Below the pieces are notes generated by a model, which was not told where the DNA came from, searched no databases, and worked only from the letters and a program-made list of their open reading frames with translations. This document shows positions 1 through 8,605 of a stretch of 64,000 bases of DNA, in pieces. The DNA comes from Ochromonas danica. Its lineage: Eukaryota > Sar > Chrysophyceae > Chromulinales > Chromulinaceae. The position numbers and the translations under genes are program-made. Location of the stretch: positions 1 to 64,000 of the forward strand of contig VKHL01000022.1 of the NCBI GenBank assembly GCA_015146655.1, read 5' to 3'. Position 1 is the stretch's first letter. Each line of letters opens with the position of its first letter.

Positions 1-72
1 GATCAAATTAGCGCCTGCTCGCGAAACGATAAAGTCGAGAAAATCGTTTCGCGAGCAGGCGCTAATTTGATC
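1..72. repeat. Perfect inverted repeat (30-bp arms, 12-bp loop)
   Basis: Bases 1-30 are the exact reverse complement of 43-72; the 12-base spacer 31-42 does not pair. Both outer ends are GATC, and each arm contains a TCGCGA palindrome. As RNA or single-stranded DNA it would form a very stable hairpin. It could be a foldback or MITE-type terminus, or an end-of-contig artefact, because it touches the window edge and may extend beyond it. Confidence 0.9.
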
Positions 73-318
73 GATTTTGAGAGGGAAACTTTAACAGTTC
101 CTCGTGGGTCGAGTGCTCAAGAACCCTTTATTATACTCATTGATACGGATGTCAAGGCAAATAATGTGTACCACTTATTGAAGGCTTTAGGAGACGAAGT
201 CCCCACATGGGTCAAGTACCGACAAACTCATCATGGCATTCCGAACCTCGTGGAAGTTGTTCATACAGGTGCTACACCTGTAGAAATAATTATAGAAATC
301 TCTTTGATTCTCTTGTGA
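67..318 (+). other. Unassigned 83-codon open frame
   Basis: This open frame starts inside the right arm of the palindrome. The peptide has a protein-like middle (LLKALGDEVPTWVKYRQ) and faintly recalls the N-terminal region of the Paf1-complex TPR protein CTR9. The resemblance is weak and no TPR region follows. A donor-like GTGCTA near 269 and an acceptor-like CTTAG near 340 would join it to a short acidic tail ending at about 405. It may be a gene fragment, an exon of a gene beginning outside the window, or chance. Confidence 0.2.
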
Positions 319-1158
319 TGACCGACTGATGTATCTCTTAGTAGACCACTTTGAAGAAACTGAAGAAGAATCTAGCATGTCATTTTCATTTCATGATTTG
401 TATTGATGTCCATGGAAGGAGAGATTCGGTTTCTAGCAATACGAGATATGTACGAAGTAATGATGAGTCATGCTGTTATATCGCATCATGCCATATTACA
501 ACCTACCGTCAGTTTCCCCTTTAGGGAACTTTGTTTTTCGATTTTAAATTTCTGCGACACTTTTGAGTTTTCGAGTTGTACTGTACCGATTTGGTAAGTT
601 GCTTTGGCACTTTTCGCACTTTTTTGCGTTTTATAGTATTGGGTTCGTGAATGCACTGTAGAATTGCAACTGAGAAAATTACACATCTGTGGGAGATAAG
701 TATCAAGCCATCAATCATATCAGATTTGGGGGTGAAAAGCAAGAAGTGGTGTGATGAGCATTGGTCCACCAGAATCAAATTGCATGGATGGAAGATCGAT
801 GAGAGTGGAGCCAGATTGGGGGTGGGATCGATCCGCCACACGATCAAAAGCGAATAGTCAAGTAGAAGACATTAAAATGATCTTGAAATGGTAAGAAATG
901 AATTGGAGGGGTTAATGTTTACAAAGAGATTGTACAATTAACACAGCTAAGCAGAAAGTCAGCTGTCAATATTTATATAGAGAGAATGGATATGTTAGAA
1001 TGATGATTGACTACAACTAGGGCAATCATACTGATAGCAATGAGAACATCATGGAGGTAAGCAGATCTTGTAATGTGATGGACTATCATCAGAGTTGGCA
1101 ACTTCCACCGTCAGTCACAACGCGGTGATTCACTCTGTACACCAATCAAATGAATGGC
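319..1158. other. Gap with no supported gene
   Basis: Only short overlapping open frames on both strands, none with recognisable motifs or splice-supported extensions. The right end is the 3' side of the minus-strand gene at 1159-1912. I see no tRNA or strong repeat. Confidence 0.5.
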
Positions 1159-1912
1159 TCAAGCAACATTAGGACAAGTTGATACACTGTTCTCTTCAGA
1201 GCTTTCATAATCATGATCGTGTGGACTCTCTGTGTCAACAGCATTAGGTGCTTCGTCCAAGTCTGCAATGACACATGACAATTGATCACATGATCGAACT
1301 TCCAGCAACTTTCTTGCTACAATGAGATCATCATCATCTCTTCTACTTTCCAAACGACGTTTAGTTCGATTTCGTTTTCTTGCTTGAACATTCTCTTCCA
1401 CTTCTTGAGGTGTCGTACAAACGGCCATGTTGACATGATTACGATGGTCTACTTGTTGCAAAGCAGTAGCAGCAGCAGTAGCAGTTGGACCTAATAGACA
1501 ATTAGATACTATTTGAGCATCTTGAGTAGCCGTTGGTTGTGAAGGAGTGGTAATATTGATAGAGACTTTTGCAGCTCGTAATTCAGACAAAGGTAACATG
1601 CCTCCAGCTGCTGGGTGAGCATTCCAATCAGAAAACTCCAGAAGAGTCAAATGACGAAAAGCAGCACCACGATAGACAGTTTGAGAAGCTGTCTCTAATA
1701 GACTATTTAATTCTGCGACACTTTTATGTAAGTTATCAATCTTTCGTTGAATATTTTCACAACGACATGATCGTTTACCACGTTTATCTATTAAATAGGA
1801 ATCACATGTTAAGAGAGAGAGAGAGGGAAGGGGAGGTTAGGTTAGACTTACTAGGTTTCAACAGTGCGTCTGATTGACCACCACCTGCTGCTGTTGGGAG
1901 GTATTCTTCCAT
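1159..1912 (-). CDS. Hypothetical 229-aa protein with short coiled coil
   Basis: Two exons on the minus strand: 1912-1852 and 1787-1159, with a 64-bp intron (donor GTAAGT, acceptor TTTAATAG). Joining them keeps one frame from ATG at 1912 to the stop at 1159. After a Gly-rich start comes a basic, Cys-containing segment (KRGKRSCRCENIQ), then a heptad-like helix (IDNLHKSVAELNSLLETA), a middle section, and an acidic Ser/Asp/Glu C-terminus. I do not recognise the family. The coiled coil suggests oligomerisation, and basic RKR clusters around residues 145-160 could be a nuclear signal; both are inference. The gene model is well supported, the function is unknown. Confidence 0.6.
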
Positions 1913-2375
1913 AATGCTCGATGATCTAGTCATTCAACTATGAATTCTCTCTTAGCCTACTACCTAGGTTTACCTTGTGACCACTTCAAGGTGAAACAAG
2001 ATATGATAGGATGAGGATAGAAATGGTAGTAAAGAATGACTTCTTCTTGGAACCACTTCCTCCATGGCGGTAACAAAGCAAGAAGCAAAGCAAGCAGCAA
2101 TGACTGGAAAACTGCAAACCTGGAAGCACCACTTGCTGGGTGGTTGCTCACTTTCTCACCTCGCACTATCTTGTTAAGTTAAGATCTCTCCTACCCTTCC
2201 CACGCAAAAGCACAAGAACCTTTTGTTCTCTTGCAAGAAGCTGTTTCTTGGTAAAAACGGCTTTTAAGACGACAATCGCGTTTTCTTTCTTGTCCTTCCA
2301 CCCCCACCCACCGCCCCCCCCATCGAAGAAGGCAAAGGAAATAATAAATATAAAGACCTTAGAAGTCAATTCATC
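1913..2375. promoter_or_regulatory. Divergent spacer with C-rich, G4-prone tract
   Basis: This 463-bp spacer separates the minus-strand gene starting at 1912 from the TOM22-like gene starting at 2376. Bases 2300-2321 are almost pure C, broken by single A, CA or G. The opposite strand therefore has at least four G-runs of three or more with short loops, the standard G-quadruplex pattern. The tract lies about 55 bp before the start codon, in the probable 5'UTR or core promoter. No coding signal seen. Confidence 0.45.
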
Positions 2376-2862
2376 ATGGCAAGTAAGATAAAAGCAGCTG
2401 CTGATGGTAGTGCCAAGAAAGGTTTTTTTGCTAGTACATGGAATTGGATTGTGACATCTTCCTATGATGTCGCTGTGGGTACTGGGCCATGGGTGACTTG
2501 GGTGAGTGACTGACTGACTGTCCTCCACCACTACCACTACCACCTCTTAATACTCATCTCCCCCTGCTTCTAACTGCTGATGTAGAGTGCAAGTATTCTA
2601 CGACAAGTGGGATGGTTTGTTGTCATCACAGGCATTGTCACTGCTTTACCTCTTGTCTTTGAGGTAAGTTAAGATATTATATCATCCTGTCTGTGACCTA
2701 CCTCTCTTGACGACATGTACTTGACAACAGGTGAAGAGAGAAGGCATGTTGGAGGAGTTGGAGCGGGCACAGATCAGCCAGGGACTGGCAGAGGGCAAGA
2801 CTCCCCAGGAGTTAGCCATGGGAGGATTGACTGCCGCGGTGGAGCCCAAGGTTCTCTCGTAG
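2376..2862 (+). CDS. TOM22: TOM22/TOM9-like mitochondrial import receptor subunit
   Basis: Three exons, 2376-2501, 2586-2663 and 2731-2862, all joined in phase 0 with GTGAGT or GTAAGT donors, give 111 aa. The middle exon encodes one hydrophobic helix (WFVVITGIVTALPLVFE) followed by charged KREGMLEELE. In TOM22 and the short plant TOM9 the same arrangement is the outer-membrane anchor, ending in a Pro before LVxE and a charged stretch facing the intermembrane space. The length matches the short TOM9 form, which lacks the long acidic cytosolic domain of yeast TOM22. It would be a central organiser of the TOM complex in the mitochondrial outer membrane. Small tail-anchored proteins are easily confused, so the family call is good but not certain. 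Confidence 0.7.
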
Positions 2863-4534
2863 AGGAAGTGAACTCGCTCGTTGATATCTTCTTCTCTTGT
2901 TGATAGTGAGCATCTGTTGTGAGATCAGTAACTAAGTTAACAATCTACTTTAAAGTGATGCCATGCCTTCCATGTTGGATGTCATCTCTGATTCACTCTA
3001 ACAGATACTATAATAGAGAATGGATTGGAGTGCCTAAGAGAGGAGGGGATATTAGGTCAAGAAAACAATGATGAGAATGAGCAATGAACTCCTTAAATTA
3101 GACAAACTAGAGACTGAGACTCTAACACAGACCATCAGCTATCAACAGCCACTCTCACTCAACTATCTTCTAGCAGAACACACACTTAAATCAAACCTAA
3201 AGATAGCACATAATTGTTACAAAGAGAAGCGGCTGTCCTTCTGCCTCATCCTTCCTGCAGCTGCTCTGTCATACCCTAGACTGAAAAGTTGGACCCTGTA
3301 AGAGAAATGGTGATAGTGACAAGAGGAAACTAGAGAAAGAGATTGTGATTAGCACAAGGTTAAGTGTGAGTAGTGGGGGAAAGGATTAGTTGGGGTTCCT
3401 TAAGAGAGAATGGGAGTTGCGAAAGCAACCGAGAGTAATCTCCGTTGAGTTAATCTGAAGCAGAGGAGGAGCAAAAGCTCCTTCTGCTCAGACCCACCGA
3501 ATAACTTTGGTATCAATGAATAAAGCTCAAAACCATGACAATGATATGCTCAGGATGAAAAAGAGTCAAAAGACTCTTCTTCCCCTTCTTCGCGCATTGT
3601 AAAAGATCTCAAGGGTTCGCTGAAATAATATATCATTCAGCGGCTACTCACTAGCATAGGATTCGGAGAATTTCCCCAGGCATAGTCAAGAGGCGATGAG
3701 GTCAAGGCTCAGAGGCCAAGGCGTCCATCTCTTGCAAGCCCGTCGTCGGTGCTTCGGTGCATTCACAACTGAAAGACCTGAAGATTTCAGCTTCTCTCAG
3801 AGCCACACAATCCTTTTCTTCTTCTCCACCACCCATTGCCTGGTGGAGTTTTGAAAAGTTCGGGGTTTAGGGATTTCGGAGTTTCGGGAATGACCCGCAC
3901 GTTGATACTGCATTGAAAAACTACAGTTGTTGGTTGTGTCTATTGCTAATATAGATATAAAACATAGCTAGTATTCTGTTCTGTTACTATGATGTTGAGA
4001 AGTGCAAGAGTTACTATGAATGATGCAATACTTTGGATTACTTTGATCTTCTTCCGCCAACATTGGAGTCATGGCTTAACAAGTAAAGCTTGACTTGGTA
4101 GGTAGTGCAGTCTCGGCGAACTAGTGCAAGAAGAACAATAATGAGTTATTGTTGTTACTTCAGCCGTCATTGACAGCGTGTAGTTAACTGTACAGTTGGC
4201 AAACGAATGAGCTATGAACCACTGCTCAACTCTTACAATAGTTCATATCAATGTACATTTTCATTAATGGTCAAAAGGATGAACATAAGGGAGAAAGATC
4301 AAGAAGTTACTGCACAGCTTGAGTAAATTGCACTCAATTCCAGGACGAGAAACCTACGCCAGGCTTGAACAAGCCAGCACACACTTTAATACTCATCAAC
4401 AAGCACTTGGAGCCTTTGTCTCATAGCATTCAGGGAGATCTCTGTGACCTTGGATCGCTAATTTCGAGGTTATAGAATGGTGGTGATATTCGCATTGTTA
4501 TTGATATACTACTGCTCACATAGTCTAACAAAAG
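2863..4534. other. 1.7-kb stretch without protein gene
   Basis: No open frame in this interval looks like a real protein; the longest, about 77 codons near 3068-3301, lacks motifs and splice context. It lies between the 3' ends of the TOM22-like gene and the transporter gene. The part from about 3400 to 3800 is unusually rich in short perfect hairpins and is listed separately. 3800-4534 shows nothing further. Confidence 0.6.
3400..3800. ncRNA. Possible structured non-coding RNA
   Basis: Several compact hairpins occur in close order: GTTGC-GAAA-GCAAC (3415-3428, GNRA loop), GCAGA/TCTGC with inner GGAGC-AAAA-GCTCC (3459-3488), AAGAGTC-AAAA-GACTCTT (3561-3578), CGCTGAA/TTCAGCG (3618-3642), and a CAAGAG/CTCTTG helix enclosing GGC-TCAGAG-GCC (3688-3736). 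Stable stems with GNRA or A4 loops are typical of folded RNAs and rare in the neighbouring spacers. I could not match it to U-snRNAs, U3, SRP, RNase P or MRP core motifs. Strand unknown; the plus strand gives the better tetraloops. Confidence 0.3.
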
Positions 4535-6097
4535 TTAAGGATCTACTTCCGCAGATTGTATAGGAGAATATATCATATGCTTTGAGTGAGGTTTATTATC
4601 CTCAGACTCTTTTCCACTCTCACCAACATCTTTTTCCTCCAACACGATCTTCTCATCTAAAGGGCCTAAGCTATCATGAGGTAAAGCAAAGGCGATACCC
4701 CCACCTAGCAAAGAGCATGAAGTAGTTACGAAAAGCAATAACGGAATATTATGTTGTAATGTCCCATTGACAAACTGTCCCGCCATGGCGCCAATTCTAC
4801 CCGATGCTGCTAACACGCCCATGGCTGTTGCGCGCACTGGTGTAGGGAATAGCTCGGCAGACAAACAGTCTAGAGCATTCCATCCTTGGGTTGAAAATGC
4901 ATTAAACATGGAAGCCAAAAGAACGACCACCACTGCTTCGTGGCTATCTAAGGCAAATCCCAGTGCTGAAAAGCCAGCAAGAGCCATACCTGACCCCAGC
5001 AAAACCCTTCTTCCATAGCGATCAATAAAGAAGAATGAAATAAGATTGCCTGGAAGATTAGCCAGAGCAAAGATAAAAGAGGCAGCATAAACATTCCCTA
5101 TACCAACATTTCCAAAGAGAACTGTTATCCAAGTGCTCAACCCATAGGAACCAAAGCTCAGACTAAACCAGATTGTCATTAGGATTAGTGTTGTGCGCAT
5201 TAACTGTGGGCTAAACAACAACTTGATTGCTGAAGAGCATGGCACTGAGGAAGCATCGAGAGAAGAGGAGGAGGTGGGATTGGTGTTCGTAGTGGCAGTA
5301 ACTACCATAAGGTCGCTCTCACTCACATCCACTGTACTCATCTCATTCAATACACTTGCAGCTGCTGCTATCTCACCTTTCTTCAGAAGATAGCGAGGTG
5401 ATTCAGGTACTTTATAATAAACTAAAGTAAAAGCAACAAGAGCAGGTATGGCACTAATAATAGCAAAGATTCGCCAATTACCACCAGACCAAATACGATT
5501 TCCCATCATATCCTTCCCTAAAATCATCCAAGCAGAAAAGGCAGTAAAGATAGCTCCTACCATCCAAAAAGAAGCAATAAAGGATAACCATTGACCACGT
5601 CGACGAGATGGTAGAATTTCTGCTCCTAATGAGAAGACAATCGGTACAGATCCACCAATTCCTAATCCTGCAAATACTCGAATAAGAATGAGAATAGTGA
5701 TATCAGGAGAGGCTGCAGAGAGCATGCCTGCTATAGCACTGAGTCCTAAAGCAAAAAGAAGTGCTTTTCTACGACCAATAAGATCTGAACCTAATCCTCC
5801 TAGAAGACCTCCAAAGAGCATTCCTAGGAAGACAGCAGAACTAAGAAATTCTTGATCAAGAGAGGAAACATTATCCATCTCAGCAAGTATAAAGCCAACA
5901 CAGATAATCTCTACTGCATCAGCAGCATTTCCCATTGCCAGACAAAATGCCATTTCAGCATCTCGTCCATCTTGTGGAGAATCAATACATTTCTCTAATA
6001 GACTATCAATAGCATTGGAAGAGTTAGCAGAGGGATCATCAAGTAATTCTCTGCCTTCATCTACCATCATCATCATGTTCTTCTTCCTATTATGCAT
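4535..6097 (-). CDS. MFS transporter, SVOP/SLC22-like
   Basis: Single exon, 520 aa, with about twelve hydrophobic helices. Major facilitator signatures are present in order: GSDLIGRRK in the loop between helices 2 and 3, PESPRYLLKKG after helix 6 (a mark of the SLC22/SV2/SVOP group), DRYGRR after helix 8, and AELFPTPVRATAMG near helix 10. The long loop between helices 6 and 7 is Ser/Thr-rich, as in organic ion transporters. The N-terminus is acidic and cytosolic, with no signal peptide. It probably moves an organic ion or metabolite across the plasma or a vacuolar membrane; the substrate cannot be told. It is head-to-head with the next gene, 150 bp away. The start at 6097 is followed by a Met-rich run, so a start a few codons inside is possible. 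Confidence 0.85.
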   Translation of the reverse strand: MHNRKKNMMMMVDEGRELLDDPSANSSNAIDSLLEKCIDSPQDGRDAEMAFCLAMGNAADAVEIICVGFILAEMDNVSSLDQEFLSSAVFLGMLFGGLLGGLGSDLIGRRKALLFALGLSAIAGMLSAASPDITILILIRVFAGLGIGGSVPIVFSLGAEILPSRRRGQWLSFIASFWMVGAIFTAFSAWMILGKDMMGNRIWSGGNWRIFAIISAIPALVAFTLVYYKVPESPRYLLKKGEIAAAASVLNEMSTVDVSESDLMVVTATTNTNPTSSSSLDASSVPCSSAIKLLFSPQLMRTTLILMTIWFSLSFGSYGLSTWITVLFGNVGIGNVYAASFIFALANLPGNLISFFFIDRYGRRVLLGSGMALAGFSALGFALDSHEAVVVVLLASMFNAFSTQGWNALDCLSAELFPTPVRATAMGVLAASGRIGAMAGQFVNGTLQHNIPLLLFVTTSCSLLGGGIAFALPHDSLGPLDEKIVLEEKDVGESGKESEDNKPHSKHMIYSPIQSAEVDP

Positions 6098-6247
6098 CCA
6101 TCATGTTCCATGCCGCGGGCATCAGCTCAAAGAGGCATGAATTCTGACAGTTTCCACGGAAGCATTCCATGGAATAATGAAAACACACGATGTTTTGACG
6201 TGAAATTGTCTTGTCTCTTTTGCTTTCATCAAATAGTATAGCAAAGA
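6098..6247. promoter_or_regulatory. Short bidirectional promoter region
   Basis: The 150 bp between the divergent start codons of the transporter and the thioredoxin-fold gene must hold both core promoters and both 5'UTRs. It contains a TTCCACGGAAGCATTCCATGGAA segment with two partly palindromic TTCCA/TGGAA pairs. No TATA box is clear. Confidence 0.5.
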
Positions 6248-7321
6248 ATGATGATTAATCAATATATTGTCTTCATTATCATTTCTTTAGCATGGTTTAC
6301 TTCATGTTCTCATGAGTTCATGAGAATGGAGATTAATTCTCTGGAAAATAGTAATAGTTTGAAAAAGAAAGAACAGATCTTATCTCGTGATGCCTTTGAA
6401 GAACTTATACGATCTTTCACAGCTTATCATCTTCATTTCAAAACGATTGATCGAATTGATAGCTTAACATGTCATTCTGCAGACTATTATAACCTAACTC
6501 AGAGGTTCTTAGATGAAGGATTGAATAGATGTGCTTGTCCTCGTTGTGGTGTTCGTCGACTAGAACGATCTCATGTCAGTTGGACAGCGAATCCAAACAC
6601 AACAAACAAGAAAAGAAAGTCTTCTTCTTCTTCATCAGAGGAGAAAGATGGAAACTCCTCATCTAACACAAACACTACTACTACCTCTAATGATAAGAAC
6701 ATCTCCTCTACTGACAACACTTCTTCAGTGACGAAGGAAGAACGGAAAGAATCACGTATCCATGAATACCTTGTCTTTGGACTATTCTTACCTGATCATC
6801 CTTTTTCAACAGAGGTTCATCATCTCCTCAATACAGTGAGTTCTATGTTCCCACATATCACTATGGTGCATGGAAATGGCTATGACTTCCGTGATATGGT
6901 GCAGAAGTATAGCGTACAGTCTTTCCCCAAGCTAATCCTCTTCCGTCATGGCCTTTATCTTGATGAATACAGTGGGGACTACACTGCCCCTGCTCTAGCT
7001 TCTTATCTGGCTGTGTGGACGAAGAGGTTTCCCAAAACCTACCCACGCCTTCTTTCTCCTCCAGCACCACTACCTTCTTATCGCCTCCTTCCTATTCCAT
7101 CTCCATTTTTCTTCAATTATAGTGACCCTTATGGTATAATTGAGAAAATAAAGCAAAGCAAAGGACTTCTTCTACCTTACCCTAACCTGGAGCCATTTAT
7201 TGGATCGACAAGGGAATATGCCTTCTGGGATAGCACGGTATTGCTACTCAGTGCCATCTATTGCTTGGTACGCCTGGTTTTCCTTTGTCGCTCTTCGAGA
7301 CGTGGTGACCGCCTAGTTTAG
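6248..7321 (+). CDS. Thioredoxin-fold membrane protein, APR-like/TXNDC type
   Basis: Single exon, 357 aa. The first 20-odd residues are a signal peptide (YIVFIIISLAWFTSCS). A region with CACPRCG follows, then a Ser/Asn/Thr low-complexity insert at about 115-165, then a thioredoxin-like domain at about 168-265 containing the cis-Pro strand YSVQSFPKLILFRHG and the SGDYTAPALASYL helix. A hydrophobic helix near 325-345 with a basic tail gives type I topology. This order resembles plant APR-like and some PDI-like endomembrane proteins. The canonical CXXC position after the first strand reads FLPDHPF, so disulphide exchange at that site is not expected; the CPRC upstream could act separately. Probably an ER or secretory-pathway protein; activity unknown. 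Confidence 0.6.
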   Translation: MMINQYIVFIIISLAWFTSCSHEFMRMEINSLENSNSLKKKEQILSRDAFEELIRSFTAYHLHFKTIDRIDSLTCHSADYYNLTQRFLDEGLNRCACPRCGVRRLERSHVSWTANPNTTNKKRKSSSSSSEEKDGNSSSNTNTTTTSNDKNISSTDNTSSVTKEERKESRIHEYLVFGLFLPDHPFSTEVHHLLNTVSSMFPHITMVHGNGYDFRDMVQKYSVQSFPKLILFRHGLYLDEYSGDYTAPALASYLAVWTKRFPKTYPRLLSPPAPLPSYRLLPIPSPFFFNYSDPYGIIEKIKQSKGLLLPYPNLEPFIGSTREYAFWDSTVLLLSAIYCLVRLVFLCRSSRRGDRLV

Positions 7322-7691
7322 TGATAGAATAATGTTTGAGTAAATATTAACCAATGGGAAGTGCTGGAGGTTAATTGACTTTGGTTTTACTCCACTCTAT
7401 CTCATTTATTACTCTTTTTGTATCCTTTCTATATGAATTCTGCCGCAAAAAACCAAATTAAATATCCATCAACTCCCTAAATGTATCATCTGAGTTTATA
7501 ATAGGAGTTTAATCTGGTGTGGAACATACATCCCAAAGTGCTGCGAGTTAAACTTCTATTTATGATACTTTCTATCACTGAGTGTTGGGTTTTGAGGATG
7601 ACAGAACTCCTTCCACCACGACAACAGCAAAGCAATCAATCAATCAATCAATCAATAAGCATCATCACTATTTCCAAAAAGAAGAAGAAAA
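7322..7691. other. Spacer before glutaredoxin gene
   Basis: 370 bp with no supported gene. It holds the 3'UTR of the thioredoxin-fold gene and the upstream region of the glutaredoxin gene, including a short (CAAT)n microsatellite at about 7634-7655 just before the start codon. Confidence 0.6.
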
Positions 7692-8281
7692 ATGACTTGG
7701 TCATTCTTACTGTTATGTTTCACTGCTTTGCTTGCTCTAACTTATGGGTTTTCGCCCATGACATGCAAGACCTCAATGATGCAACCAGTAAGATCTTCAT
7801 GGGGCATGATGAGATCGAGCAGTGCATCCCCTGCTAGTAGCAAGAGTCGTCTTGCATTATCTTCTCAACCACCTGCTTTAGATGAAGAAACTCGTAAGAA
7901 GATTGAAGAGTTGGTAACAAACAATCAAGTAGTGTTGTTTATGAAAGGTACTAAGGAACAACCACAATGGTAAGTGAGAGTGTTGTTATAGCCCACCATC
8001 CCTGCTGTCCTCCCTTCTCCTCTTGAACTTATTAATGGATTTGAATTAGTGGCTTTTCCAGTACAGCTGCTCGTATTCTGGAGATTTTGAAAGTACCTTA
8101 TCGTGATGTTAATGTCTTTGAAGATGATCGTATTCGTAATGGCATTAAAATCTACTCCAGTTGGCCAACTATTCCTCAACTCTATGTCAGGGGAGAGTTC
8201 ATTGGTGGAAGTGATATTATGGTGCAGCTCTTTAATTCTGGTGAGCTTGCTGAGATGTTGGAGGTCGCTGCTGCTGAGTAA
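7692..8281 (+). CDS. Monothiol CGFS glutaredoxin, plastid-type presequence
   Basis: Two exons, 7692-7969 and 8050-8281, with an 80-bp intron that splits the Cys codon of the active site (TG|T); 169 aa. The glutaredoxin domain occupies about 72-169: FMKGTKEQPQ, active site CGFS (C93), WPTIPQLYV with the cis-Pro, and GGSDI for glutathione binding. These are class II glutaredoxins that bind a [2Fe-2S] cluster with glutathione and pass it to client proteins. The N-terminus is a strong signal peptide (SFLLLCFTALLALTYG) followed directly by FSP and a Ser/Met/Arg-rich stretch. That is the bipartite plastid-targeting pattern of red-derived secondary algae, where Phe at +1 is required. The location is inference from this pattern. 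The gene converges on NAD-GDH. Confidence 0.9.
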
Positions 8282-8605
8282 CCAACCTCTTGCCTCAATC
8301 CATCGAGACTTGTAATTCAATCAACCTATACCCTTAAAATCAAAGACCACTGTTTGCATTGATTTTTCATTAATGATTTTTACTACCTTATTCTGCACGG
8401 AAGCAATCTAAAATAGTTACTTACTACAACTAAAAGACACTAATACCAACACCATCTTAACCTACTAACAGCACCTCAATATCAAGTTGCTGATGATGGA
8501 AGAAGAGGTGTTCACTAACTAACTGGTTCTGGCTGTCCAAGTCATGAATGGCTGTCAGAAGTTCCGACTGGCTGTTTTCATAGGTACTTGTTTGAGGCTG
8601 TTGGT
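8282..8605. other. Convergent 3' spacer
   Basis: 324 bp between the stop codons of the glutaredoxin and NAD-GDH genes. It contains only 3'UTR-like A+T-rich sequence; no RNA gene or repeat seen. Confidence 0.6.

Noticed and set aside
67-318. CTR9 N-terminus
   Set aside because: Only a loose match to the pattern; no TPR repeats follow, so I left it unassigned.
3400-3800. RNase P, SRP, U3 or spliceosomal RNA identity
   Set aside because: Core motifs (GAGGAAAGUC, helix 8 of SRP, box C/D, Sm sites with known 5' ends) not found on either strand.
7517-7837. 106-codon plus-strand frame overlapping the glutaredoxin start
   Set aside because: Shadow of the spacer and the glutaredoxin presequence in another frame; no motif.
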